A DNA stretch of 64,000 bases from an uncultured Muribaculaceae bacterium (lineage in GTDB: Bacteria; Bacteroidota; Bacteroidia; Bacteroidales; Muribaculaceae), in contig CAJTXL010000016.1 in the NCBI GenBank assembly GCA_910583525.1, positions 1-64,000 on the forward strand, read 5' to 3'. This document shows, piece after piece, positions 35,740 to 44,292 of this stretch. Under the pieces are notes generated by a model. That model did no database searches and was not told where the DNA came from. It saw only the letters and a list, made by a program, of their open reading frames with translations. Position numbers and translations under genes: made by a program. Numbering within the stretch: the stretch's first letter is position 1; the number at the start of each line of letters is the position of its first letter.

Positions 35740-35848
35740 AAAAAACGACCAATCGGGAGAATCGCCGTCAAAAGAATAGAATATAGGGGTCAAGCCGAAA
35801 AGTCGGTGCATATGTTAAAATCGGTCTGGTTCAAATACAAGACAAATG

Positions 35849-36169
35849 CAGTTACAGCCCGTTAGGGCAAAGCCACAGAGTGGCATAGATAGCAATAGAC
35901 CCGGGCAAGCGCCCCGTCAGGATGCGCGCGGCCCGGGTAAATAGTTGCACAGGCCAAAAGTGCTACAGCGTAGCGCGATAGAGGCGTAGAACCGGGATTA
36001 TCGCACCTCGACAGGGTGCTGCGTTGAGAGCATTTGTCTACCCATGGCCGCGCACACCAAAAGGCGTGCTTGCCATGGGCTATTGTTATTGTGCCACTCT
36101 GTGGCAATGACACCTCTAACGAGGTTTTGAAAAATTCATATCTCATGCACCGACATTTCGGCTTGTGCC
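35849..36169 (+). repeat. Dispersed structured repeat, copy B, with inverted left arm
   Basis: 36053-36169 equals 27914-28030 with one visible mismatch; 35932-36052 matches copy A loosely. The left part (about 35860-35912: CCGTTAGGGCAAAGCCACAGAGTGGC and on) is an imperfect reverse complement of the right part (about 36062-36126), so the element has terminal inverted arms. Internal hairpins include ACCCGGGC/GCCCGGGT (35919-35938 region). No coding frame. Beyond it, 36170-36263 holds only a weak CCTCT/AGAGG hairpin. Confidence 0.75.
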
Positions 36170-36263
36170 GAATATAGCAGAATCAACAATACTTAACAGA
36201 CATATAAATCCTTAAATACCCTCTATAATTTGACGCAGAGGTTCAGACGGGTATTTGGTTAGT

Positions 36264-37490
36264 TTAGGGTCGGGCGAGTAGGTCGATGTAGCGACTGGCG
36301 ACTGATTGGGCGGAGAATTTTTCGGTGACTGAGCGGCGCAGGACGGTGGGGTCGACGGGGGTGTCGAGAGCGGTGTTTAGGGCTTGCGCGAAGGCTTGGG
36401 TGTCGTATGGCGGCACGAGGTAGCCTGTGAGGCCGTGTTCGATGATGTCGCGCTGCCCTCCCGAATCGAAGCTTACGGGGGTGCATCCGGCGGCTTGTCC
36501 TTCGATGAGTGTGCCGGGCAGGGTTTCGTAGCGCGATGTTGACATCAGCACCGTGGCACGGGCGTATAGTTCGTGCAACACGGCAGGGTCAGTGACAGAA
36601 CCCATGCAGACGTGCGGAAAGCGCAGGGTGTCGAGTGCTGAAGCGTTGCGTATGTCGCCGAAGAAGACTGCCACGGCGTCGTGGCGGTCGAGACGATTGA
36701 GGGCTTCTACGGCGTAGTCGAGGCCTTTGACGGGGTCGTCGAGCCTCGCGGCTCCCATAAGGATGATTTTTTTGCCTTGAGGGATACCGGGGATCGGCAT
36801 TGTGCCTTTCGACTCTATATAGAAGTCTTCGACGGGGAAAGCATTCGGAATAAGGCTTATTTCGCGCCCGGCCATAAGAGAGCTTTCGTCACATAGTTTT
36901 TTCAGCCAAGAGCTTACGGCCACGAAACGGATGCCGGAGTTGTCGTAGAGCGTCTTTTTCCGTTGCCATGTGCGGCGCGAGAGGTCCTTGTCGCCCACGC
37001 GTGAGTGCAGAAAGGGACAGTTGCCGCATCCCGGCTCTTTTGTAAAGGCGCGGCAAGTGGCGGCATGGTGGCATATGCCTGTCAGGTTCCACATGTCGTG
37101 CATCGTCCATATGGTGGGCTTGGACGCAGCGATGCGTGATATTTCGTCGAGCGAGAGCATGCCTTGGTTTATCCAATTCAGAATAATGCCATCGGCCTGA
37201 CGGACGAGTGGATGTTCGGCGAGGGGCATGCCGTCGGTGGCGATAGAGACCTTGAACATGTCGGCGCGGTTGAGACCGTTTCCGGCCAATATGCGCAGAT
37301 GCTCCGCCATGAATGCGGCTTTGAGGCGCCATTGCGGTTTTACGATATATACGGCATCATTGCTGCCGCTTTTGTGCGCCACAAGCATAGCCGCTTCATG
37401 GCCCAATGCCTGTAGGGCTTCCATGAGCCGGTAGCTCACTACCGAAGCCCCTCCGCGGCTGTCGCTATGGTTTATGATGCAGATTTTCAT
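36264..37490 (-). CDS. Glycosyltransferase family 4 protein
   Basis: A 408-aa GT-B-fold sugar transferase, probably building a surface polysaccharide or glycan. It begins KICIINHSDSRGGASVVSYRL, carries the central KKIILMGAARLDDPVKGLDYAVEAL stretch and the donor-site region YETLPGTLIEGQAAGCTPVSFDSGG. A Cys/His cluster (CHHAATCRAFTKEPGCGNCP near 140-160) is typical of some Bacteroidales GT4 proteins. It overlaps the flippase gene by 4 bp; no full polysaccharide cluster is present. Confidence 0.9.
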   Translation of the reverse strand: MKICIINHSDSRGGASVVSYRLMEALQALGHEAAMLVAHKSGSNDAVYIVKPQWRLKAAFMAEHLRILAGNGLNRADMFKVSIATDGMPLAEHPLVRQADGIILNWINQGMLSLDEISRIAASKPTIWTMHDMWNLTGICHHAATCRAFTKEPGCGNCPFLHSRVGDKDLSRRTWQRKKTLYDNSGIRFVAVSSWLKKLCDESSLMAGREISLIPNAFPVEDFYIESKGTMPIPGIPQGKKIILMGAARLDDPVKGLDYAVEALNRLDRHDAVAVFFGDIRNASALDTLRFPHVCMGSVTDPAVLHELYARATVLMSTSRYETLPGTLIEGQAAGCTPVSFDSGGQRDIIEHGLTGYLVPPYDTQAFAQALNTALDTPVDPTVLRRSVTEKFSAQSVASRYIDLLARP

Positions 37491-38983
37491 CGGCGGCGCG
37501 GCAACAAGTCCTTCAGCGAAAGGTGTTCGGTCTTGACGAATATGGCGAGGTAAAGTAACAAGAGCACGGCCCTTACGGCGCCAGCAGCCACGGCGCCCAT
37601 CCCTGCTTTAGGCAGAAGCCAGACACCGGCGGCATATAATGCGGCGGCAAGTGCAAAATAGCATGCCAAGCGGCCCACCTTATAGTTTATCGGATATTTT
37701 CTGCGACCTATGAGATAACTTGCCACCATCATGCAGCCGTAGCTGCCGAGAGCGGCGAAAGCACAGCCCATATAGCCTATGCGCGGCACAAGGGCGATGT
37801 TCAGAGCCAAGGTGACGGCGAGGCCGAAGAGCGAAAACCACATGCCCCACACGGTGCGGTCGGTGAGCTTGTACCACACCGAGAGGTTGTAGAATATGCC
37901 GAAGAAGAGTTCTCCGAGCATTATTACGGGCACGACCTTGAGGCCGCTGAAGTATCGCGGCGATATGAAGTATCGGATGATGTCGAGATAGAACATCACA
38001 CCCAGGAAAATGAACAGGGCGAAGGCTATGAAATATTTCATGGCATCGCTGTATGCCTGTTTCTTGTTTTCGCCGGCCTCTTTGCTGCGAGAGAATATGA
38101 ATGGCTCGTAGGCGAATCGGAAAGCCTGCAGAAACACAAGTAGCAGAATGCCGATTTTATAGTTGGCGCCGTAGATGCCGAGGCCGTACATAGCCTCGGC
38201 CGGGTCGCTGACAAGGTGCGGATAGAGGATTTTGTCGATTGTCTGATTCATTATGCCTGCTATGCCGAGCACGAGCAAGGGCGCCGAATAGACCATCATC
38301 TCTCGCCACAGACGGGAGTTGAAGCGCCAACGAAAGCCACGAAGTTCGGGCAGCAGCATGAGCATGTTGACTGCCGAGGCGAGAAGGTTTGACAGGAATA
38401 TGTAGCCGATGCCGAAACCGGGTTCATAGAACCAGTCGACGGTCGACGGGGCGTGTTTCATCAGCCACGGGCACAGCAGTATGAAGAACAGATTGAAGCC
38501 TATGTTGAGACCTATGTTGACGAGCTTGAGCATGGCAAAGCGCATAGGGCGCTTACGGTATCGCAGATAGCTGTAGGGGATGCACATGAAAGCGTCGAGT
38601 GCAACGCACAAAGCCATCATGAGCACGTAGGACGGATGCCCGTCGCACTCCATCCAATGTGTTACAGGATTCAGGAATACGGCGACAAGAGCCACGAAGG
38701 CCGAAGACGATACGGCGAGCGAGAGCAGCGATGTCGAGTAGACCTCGACGGGGTCTTTCCACCGTTCGTGGTTGGCGAAGCGAAAGAAGCCCGTCTCCAT
38801 GCCATAGGTCAAAATCACCATGGCCAATGCGACAACGGAGTAGACGAAAGTCACTACACCATACTCCGCCACGGGGAACATGATGGTGTAGAGGGGCACG
38901 AGCATCCAGTTGAGGAAACGCCCCACGATAGAAGACAGGCCGTATATGGCGGTATCTTTCGCCAGACTCTTTATTCCTGCCAT
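37487..38983 (-). CDS. Polysaccharide flippase (Wzx/MurJ-like, MOP superfamily)
   Basis: A 498-aa polytopic protein with about 14 TMs. The start AGIKSLAKDTAIYGLSSIVGRFLNWMLVPLYT is typical of oligosaccharide flippases. It probably moves lipid-linked oligosaccharide across the inner membrane, perhaps the product of the downstream glycosyltransferase. Its ATG overlaps the meaB stop by one base (TAATG). Confidence 0.9.
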   Translation of the reverse strand: MAGIKSLAKDTAIYGLSSIVGRFLNWMLVPLYTIMFPVAEYGVVTFVYSVVALAMVILTYGMETGFFRFANHERWKDPVEVYSTSLLSLAVSSSAFVALVAVFLNPVTHWMECDGHPSYVLMMALCVALDAFMCIPYSYLRYRKRPMRFAMLKLVNIGLNIGFNLFFILLCPWLMKHAPSTVDWFYEPGFGIGYIFLSNLLASAVNMLMLLPELRGFRWRFNSRLWREMMVYSAPLLVLGIAGIMNQTIDKILYPHLVSDPAEAMYGLGIYGANYKIGILLLVFLQAFRFAYEPFIFSRSKEAGENKKQAYSDAMKYFIAFALFIFLGVMFYLDIIRYFISPRYFSGLKVVPVIMLGELFFGIFYNLSVWYKLTDRTVWGMWFSLFGLAVTLALNIALVPRIGYMGCAFAALGSYGCMMVASYLIGRRKYPINYKVGRLACYFALAAALYAAGVWLLPKAGMGAVAAGAVRAVLLLLYLAIFVKTEHLSLKDLLPRRR

Positions 38984-40074
38984 TATTTTTTATCGAAATA
39001 GTGATGCAACACTTCGCCTGCGGCGGCGAACGACGAACGACGGTTTGCGAGCACGTCGGCCTCGCAGCTTTCGAGAAGACGCTGCACTTCGGGGTTGCCG
39101 TAGAAATGCTTTCTGAGCTGTTCGTCGATGGTCTCGTACATCCACCAACGCGACTGCTCCTGTCGTTTTCGCTCGAAATATCCGTTGCCTTTGACGAAAT
39201 CGAAGTAGCGGTCTATCATCGCCCATACTTCGGGTATGCCGAGTTCGTAATATCCCGAATACGTGAGTACCTCGGGCATCCACCCCGAAGTCGTCGGCGG
39301 AAAGAGATGCAGAGCCGAACGGTACTGTGCCTGCGCAAGCTGCGCCGGGCCTATGTTGTCGCCGTCGGCCTTGTTGATGACTATGCCGTCGGCCATCTCC
39401 ATAATGCCACGCTTGATGCCCTGCAGCTCATCGCCGGCACCGGCAATCTGTATCAGGAGGAAGAAGTCTACCATCGAGTGCACGGCGGTCTCGCTTTGGC
39501 CTACACCGACGGTCTCGACGAATATGTTATCGTATCCGGCGGCCTCGCACAGCACTATTGTCTCGCGAGTCTTGCGTGCCACACCGCCGAGCGAGCCCGC
39601 CGAAGGGGAAGGCCGTATGAAAGCGTCGGGGTGCACGGCAAGCTTTTCCATGCGCGTCTTGTCGCCGAGGATAGAACCTTTTGTGCGTTCGCTGGACGGG
39701 TCGATGGCGAGCACGGCAAGTTTTCCGCCCTGTTTGAGCACATGCAGCCCGAACACGTCGATGCTTGTGCTCTTGCCGGCGCCGGGCACGCCTGTTATTC
39801 CTATGCGGCGCGAGTTGCCCGAGTGCGGCAGGCATTTTTCGATTACTTCCTGGGCGATGGCGTAGTGGTCGGGGGCGAGGCTTTCGACAAGCGTGACGGC
39901 ACGGCTGAGGGTGGTTATGTCGCCTTTGAGTATGCCGTCGACGAGTTCCGAGGCCGTAGGCAGCGGTTTACGCCTCGGCCTTTTGCTCAGATAGGGGTTG
40001 ACTATCGGTGGCTGCTCAACGCCGCTGTTTACGGTAAGGCCGCTATATTGTGAATCGTTTTCGGGATGTTCCAT
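38983..40074 (-). CDS. meaB: Methylmalonyl-CoA mutase-associated GTPase MeaB
   Basis: G3E-type GTPase chaperone that protects and reloads B12-dependent methylmalonyl-CoA mutase. The 363-aa protein has Walker A GVPGAGKS (95-102), VLAIDPSS near 124-131, VETVGVGQSE near 188-197 and the base-recognition NKAD near 230. The mutase genes are not in the window. It lies 10 bp after the SNF2 helicase. Confidence 0.94.
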   Translation of the reverse strand: MEHPENDSQYSGLTVNSGVEQPPIVNPYLSKRPRRKPLPTASELVDGILKGDITTLSRAVTLVESLAPDHYAIAQEVIEKCLPHSGNSRRIGITGVPGAGKSTSIDVFGLHVLKQGGKLAVLAIDPSSERTKGSILGDKTRMEKLAVHPDAFIRPSPSAGSLGGVARKTRETIVLCEAAGYDNIFVETVGVGQSETAVHSMVDFFLLIQIAGAGDELQGIKRGIMEMADGIVINKADGDNIGPAQLAQAQYRSALHLFPPTTSGWMPEVLTYSGYYELGIPEVWAMIDRYFDFVKGNGYFERKRQEQSRWWMYETIDEQLRKHFYGNPEVQRLLESCEADVLANRRSSFAAAGEVLHHYFDKK

Positions 40075-40084
40075 GGTAGATTGC

Positions 40085-42448
40085 TTACTTTGTGAATATT
40101 TTGGCGAATGCGCCTACGATGTCGGCTACCGCCTGCCGGCTTTCGACGGGTATGCGTACTTCAGTGCGGCCCGTCTCGGGGTCGGTGTGCACAAGGCTGT
40201 CGATAAGGCCTGTCGTGGCTTCGGGCGAACGGAGCGTGTCGGCCAGGCAGCTGATGAAGTCGGCTGCTTTTGCCATCAGTTCGTTTGCCTGTGAGGTTTC
40301 TTTATGAGGCATCTCTGTGCCCGATACTTCGGGGCGGTTGTCTTCAGGTTCGTCTTCGGCGACCATGGCGCCTTGTGCCGGTGCGTTTTCGGGTATGATT
40401 TCCGATATGGACTCGGCTATGCGGTTGAGTTTGTTGTCGTCGAGCGTTATCTGGTCATCGCCGCCGTCGAGGATGCCTGCGAACAGGTTGCTTTTGAAAT
40501 TGAGTGTCGAGAGCATGCGCTCTTCGATGGTGCCTGCGGCAACCATATTGATGACCTGTATGTTTCGACGCTGGCCTATGCGGTAGACACGCGCTATGCG
40601 CTGTTCGAGGACGGCCGGATTCCACGGCAAGTCGAGGTTGATTACCAGCGATGCCGCCTGCAGGTTGAGGCCGGTGCTTCCGGCGTCGGTAGATATGAAT
40701 ACCCGTTTTTCGGGGTCGGTGCGGAAATTTTCTGTAAGAAAACGGCGTTTAGCCGACGGCACCCCTCCGTGGAGATATTCATATGCGATGCCTGCCTTGT
40801 CGAGTTCTTCGGCGAGAATACGGGTCATGCGTTCCCACTGGCTGAACACGACGGCTTTCTCGTCGCCGCTCTCGGTCATTGCGGTTATGAGCTGCAATGC
40901 CTCACCTATTTTGGTGTCGAAGCGCGATTTCTGGTCGATTATGAAAGTGCTGTCACAGACCATTCGCATGCGGCTGATAAGCAAGAGCAGCCGTTTGCGG
41001 TCTTTTTCGGAGAGGAAGCGGTGTGCCTGCCACCGATATACCAGTTGCGCGACGGCATTCTGGCATTCGTCATGTAATTGGCGCTGCTCTTTAGTCATGG
41101 GCACGAAGAGCACTTTGTCTGAGCGCTCGGGCAGCTGTATGGCAACATCGCATTTGCGACGCCTGAGCATGTATGGCTTGAGGATGGTGCCTATTTCGTT
41201 GAGCGCACGGTAGGCCGTCACTTTGCCTGTGGGCGAGGTGACGACGTGGCGGTCGAGGAACTCGTAGTACGGGCCGAGGGCATACTGGTCGACGAACTGC
41301 ATTACCGAGTACAGCTCTTCGAGCTTATTTTCGAGTGGTGTGCCCGAAAGCACCACGCAGTAGTCGCTTTCGACGCGTCGTGCAGCCTGTGCAATCTGCG
41401 TGTTCCAGTTTTTGAGGCGCTGTACTTCGTCCATTATGAGCATGTCGAAGCGCAGAGTGCCGAAAGCTTTTATATCGTTGGCAAGGGTGTGGTAGGATAC
41501 TATTTTATAGAAAGCCTCGGTTTTATATAGCTCCCTGCGATGTGTGTGCAGACCTTCAATCACCGTGACCGAGGAGCCGGTGAAGCGCTCAATTTCTTTT
41601 TTCCATTGATATTTGAGCGATGTAGGGCATACGATGAGCACCGAGCCTACCATGTTCTGTTTTTTCATCAGCTCGGCAGTGCCGATGGCCTGCACGGTTT
41701 TGCCAAGACCCATCTCGTCAGCAATTAGAGAGCGCCCGGCGTCAAAGGCGAAGCGTATACCCTCTATCTGGTAGGGATATAGCTTCGTGTCGAGCACATT
41801 CTCTATGTCAGCAGGCTTCAGTGTGCCGAGCAGGGTGTGTCGGCGAAGCCTGTCACGCTCTTCGAGGATGTAGTTGAGGGCGTCGGGGTAACAGTGGAAT
41901 TGAGGGTCGAACTTGCGTGCCTGCTCAATGAAGGACGGCAGTTCGGCCACCATGCCGGGCACGGCCGTGAAATCGTCGTCGAAGTAGCGCATTGCTGCCA
42001 TTGCGAGACCTTCTGGCGCCGTTGTGCCGAGACGGAGCATGAGGCGCCGACCGCCTTTGTATGACATTTCGAGCGAAGAACGTTTTGGCAGTGCCGTGAC
42101 GGGTTTCTTTCCGCGTTTTTCGAGCCAAATGCTGACAGCTTCGACATGTTTGCACACGCCGAGGTTGTTTGTGCGGAAGTCCATGCACTCGCAGTAGTTG
42201 CGGTCGCTGTCATCGCCATGGAACACCACCCTGTAGCTTCGGCGGCTCTGTGGCGATGTTACGGTGTATTGCCCCGGCGACCATCGGTCTGACAGTTCGG
42301 CTACGGCGAAGTCGCCTTTGTCGGCGGCCAGCCTTCGCAAAGCTTTCTGCCACTGCTGCAGCGACATGCCTTCGGGTCGGTTTCCGGCCAAACCTCGTGT
42401 GCGGTTTTCGCCGCCTGTTTTTCGCGTTTTAGCGCTTGTGGTTTTCAT
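40085..42448 (-). CDS. SWIM zinc-finger SNF2-family helicase
   Basis: A 787-aa DNA-dependent ATPase/translocase. A SWIM-type finger is at residues 86-101 (CEC...CKH). The SNF2_N domain has Walker A DEMGLGKT near 243-250 and a DEVQ box near 345. The helicase C domain has DAGSTGLNLQAA and QRIARVYRIGQRR near 590-640. The last ~120 residues are acidic then unrecognised. The role (DNA repair or transcription remodelling) is not defined for bacterial members. First gene of the run through meaB, flippase and GT4. Confidence 0.92.
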   Translation of the reverse strand: MKTTSAKTRKTGGENRTRGLAGNRPEGMSLQQWQKALRRLAADKGDFAVAELSDRWSPGQYTVTSPQSRRSYRVVFHGDDSDRNYCECMDFRTNNLGVCKHVEAVSIWLEKRGKKPVTALPKRSSLEMSYKGGRRLMLRLGTTAPEGLAMAAMRYFDDDFTAVPGMVAELPSFIEQARKFDPQFHCYPDALNYILEERDRLRRHTLLGTLKPADIENVLDTKLYPYQIEGIRFAFDAGRSLIADEMGLGKTVQAIGTAELMKKQNMVGSVLIVCPTSLKYQWKKEIERFTGSSVTVIEGLHTHRRELYKTEAFYKIVSYHTLANDIKAFGTLRFDMLIMDEVQRLKNWNTQIAQAARRVESDYCVVLSGTPLENKLEELYSVMQFVDQYALGPYYEFLDRHVVTSPTGKVTAYRALNEIGTILKPYMLRRRKCDVAIQLPERSDKVLFVPMTKEQRQLHDECQNAVAQLVYRWQAHRFLSEKDRKRLLLLISRMRMVCDSTFIIDQKSRFDTKIGEALQLITAMTESGDEKAVVFSQWERMTRILAEELDKAGIAYEYLHGGVPSAKRRFLTENFRTDPEKRVFISTDAGSTGLNLQAASLVINLDLPWNPAVLEQRIARVYRIGQRRNIQVINMVAAGTIEERMLSTLNFKSNLFAGILDGGDDQITLDDNKLNRIAESISEIIPENAPAQGAMVAEDEPEDNRPEVSGTEMPHKETSQANELMAKAADFISCLADTLRSPEATTGLIDSLVHTDPETGRTEVRIPVESRQAVADIVGAFAKIFTK

Positions 42449-42517
42449 ATTGCAAAATTAAGCCCAAAGCCCCGTATTTGCAAATAACGAGGATGTGTCA
42501 AACGGCAATATCGTTGG

Positions 42518-42597
42518 AATGTAGGGACGTGCCTTTGGCACGTTGACTGATTGACAGGTGCATACGCATCAACGTGCCAAAGGCACGTCCCTACATT
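42518..42597. repeat. Inverted pair of REP-like elements
   Basis: Two 27-bp arms (42520-42546 and 42569-42595) are exact reverse complements, extended by AA/TT outside, with a 22-nt loop. Each arm contains its own small hairpin ACGTGCC-TTT-GGCACGT. It lies between recA and the SNF2 helicase gene and may act as a terminator for recA. Confidence 0.85.
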
Positions 42598-42627
42598 TTA
42601 TGGCACATCGTCAGAACACGACAGATG

Positions 42628-43803
42628 TTAGAGGTCTTCTTCGATAGAGAATTCGTCGGTGAGGTCATCATCGTCGAAATCGTCGGTTTCGGGAGCCGCA
42701 CCGGTTTCTTCGGGTTCTTTGTCTTTGGTGTCGGCAGCCGGTTTTGCCGTCTTGGATGTTCTTGTACCGTCGGCGGCCTTGAGCGCTTCCATTATGGCCT
42801 TTTCGAGTTCTTCAGCCAATTCGGGGTTGTCTTTGATTACTTCAACGGCACGGTCGCGCCCTTGTGCGAGCTTGCTTCCGTTGTAGCTGAACCACGAGCC
42901 GCTTTTTTTGATGATGTCGTATTCGACACCGAGGTCGAGTATTTCGCCTGCACGCGATATGCCTTCGCCGAACATGATGTCGAACTCGGCGCGTTTGAAA
43001 GGCGGCGCCACTTTGTTCTTGACCACTTTGACGAGCGCACGCTTGCCGAGAACGTTGTCGCCGTCTTTGATAGAGGTACGCGGCCGTATGTCGATACGCA
43101 CGGATGCGTAAAACTTGAGGGCGTTGCCGCCGGTTGTGGTTTCAGACGGGCCGAACATCTGCCCGATTTTCTCGCGAAGCTGGTTGATGAAGATGCACGT
43201 AGTGTTTGTGCGCGAGATGGTGCCTGTGAGCTTACGCATAGCCTGCGACATAAGCCGGGCCTGCAGACCCATGTTGCGGTCGCCCATCTCTCCTTCGATT
43301 TCACTTTTTGGGGTCAGCGCGGCAACAGAGTCTACTACTATTATGTCGACGGCGGCAGAACGTATGAGCTGTTCTGCGATTTCGAGAGCCTGCTCGCCGT
43401 TGTCGGGCTGCGAAATGAGCAGATTGTTTATGTCAACGCCAAGCTGCTGCGCGTAGAAGCGGTCGAAAGCGTGTTCGGCGTCTATCATGGCGGCTATGCC
43501 TCCGCGTTTCTGCGCTTCTGCGATGGCATGGATTGCGAGGGTGGTCTTACCCGACGATTCCGGCCCGAAAATCTCGATAATGCGTCCGCGCGGATATCCG
43601 CCTACGCCCAAGGCATAGTTAAGGCCGATAGAGCCTGAGGGTATCACCTCGATATTTTCGATAACTTCGTCGCCCATCTTCATGATGGCACCGCGTCCGT
43701 AGGCTTTTTCGATGCGTCCCATCGCCTGAGCCAAGGCTTCGCGACGTGCGGCCTGGGGGTCTTTTTCGGCCGAGACTTTTTTTGTGGTTTCTTTCTTTGC
43801 CAT
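42628..43803 (-). CDS. recA: Recombinase A
   Basis: Strand-exchange ATPase and SOS coprotease. The 391-aa protein has Walker A GPESSGKT (80-87), Walker B IIVVDSVAAL, the L2 region GGNALKFYASVR and an unusually long acidic C-terminal tail (about 340-391, Asp/Glu-rich). A consensus promoter is at 43845-43873. No SOS-type box is evident to me. Confidence 0.98.
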   Translation of the reverse strand: MAKKETTKKVSAEKDPQAARREALAQAMGRIEKAYGRGAIMKMGDEVIENIEVIPSGSIGLNYALGVGGYPRGRIIEIFGPESSGKTTLAIHAIAEAQKRGGIAAMIDAEHAFDRFYAQQLGVDINNLLISQPDNGEQALEIAEQLIRSAAVDIIVVDSVAALTPKSEIEGEMGDRNMGLQARLMSQAMRKLTGTISRTNTTCIFINQLREKIGQMFGPSETTTGGNALKFYASVRIDIRPRTSIKDGDNVLGKRALVKVVKNKVAPPFKRAEFDIMFGEGISRAGEILDLGVEYDIIKKSGSWFSYNGSKLAQGRDRAVEVIKDNPELAEELEKAIMEALKAADGTRTSKTAKPAADTKDKEPEETGAAPETDDFDDDDLTDEFSIEEDL

Positions 43804-43844
43804 TATATTTTTGTAGTTTATTGTTGTTCTTATTATTTACAACG

Positions 43845-43873
43845 CAAAATTAGCGCCGTATGTGCGCAACAAA
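43845..43873 (-). promoter_or_regulatory. Promoter of recA
   Basis: Minus strand TTTG (43870-43873), 17 bp, TAATTTTG (43845-43852), with a 42-bp leader to the ATG. Confidence 0.75.
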
Positions 43874-43991
43874 GATGCACAGATGTGTTAAATATTATTT
43901 ACGCGCGAACCAATGTTTCTTGCCGGCGTTTTACATGTACATAGCAAAATTACTTTTTCCATTGCAAGAAATGTGATAATGATTGGTTTAT

Positions 43992-44028
43992 CTAACGTGG
44001 CGCCACTGTGACAGCGGCGCCACGTTAG
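43992..44028. terminator. Perfect 13-bp hairpin after the DUF2007 gene
   Basis: CTAACGTGGCGCC (43992-44004) pairs with GGCGCCACGTTAG (44016-44028), loop 11 nt. It lies 34 bp beyond the DUF2007 stop, lacks a T-run, and probably ends the cdd-tyrS-DUF2007 transcript or stabilises its 3' end. Confidence 0.55.
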
Positions 44029-44062
44029 TTTATGGCTGTGTATATGTAGAACGCATCATGCG

Positions 44063-44287
44063 TCAGATGATGTCGCCATGCTCTCTGAGCAATTCGACGG
44101 CACGGTCGAAGTCTTTTTCGGGCACAAGCAGTTTTATCGCGGCCCATGTAGAACCGGCGCCGTAGAGCGTAGCCATAGAGTTCGTTTCTACATATGCGTC
44201 GATGCCGTTGTTTACGAGCATACCGTGCGCTATGTAAGCATCGGGCTCCAGGCTGAATGTCGCCACCGTTACCATCGAATTAGCCAT
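44063..44287 (-). CDS. DUF2007 putative signal-transducing protein
   Basis: A 74-aa protein of the DUF2007 family: TVATFSLEPDAYIAHGMLVNNGIDAYV, then IKLLVPEKDFDRAVELL. Small ferredoxin-like fold predicted, function unknown. It follows tyrS by 5 bp. Confidence 0.85.
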   Translation of the reverse strand: MANSMVTVATFSLEPDAYIAHGMLVNNGIDAYVETNSMATLYGAGSTWAAIKLLVPEKDFDRAVELLREHGDII

Positions 44288-44292
44288 ACGAA

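Noticed and set aside
35656..35865. Ser/Arg/Asp-rich 69-aa frame
   Set aside because: Its odd SDSRSDSRS stretch comes from the 12-bp tandem repeat; no gene features.
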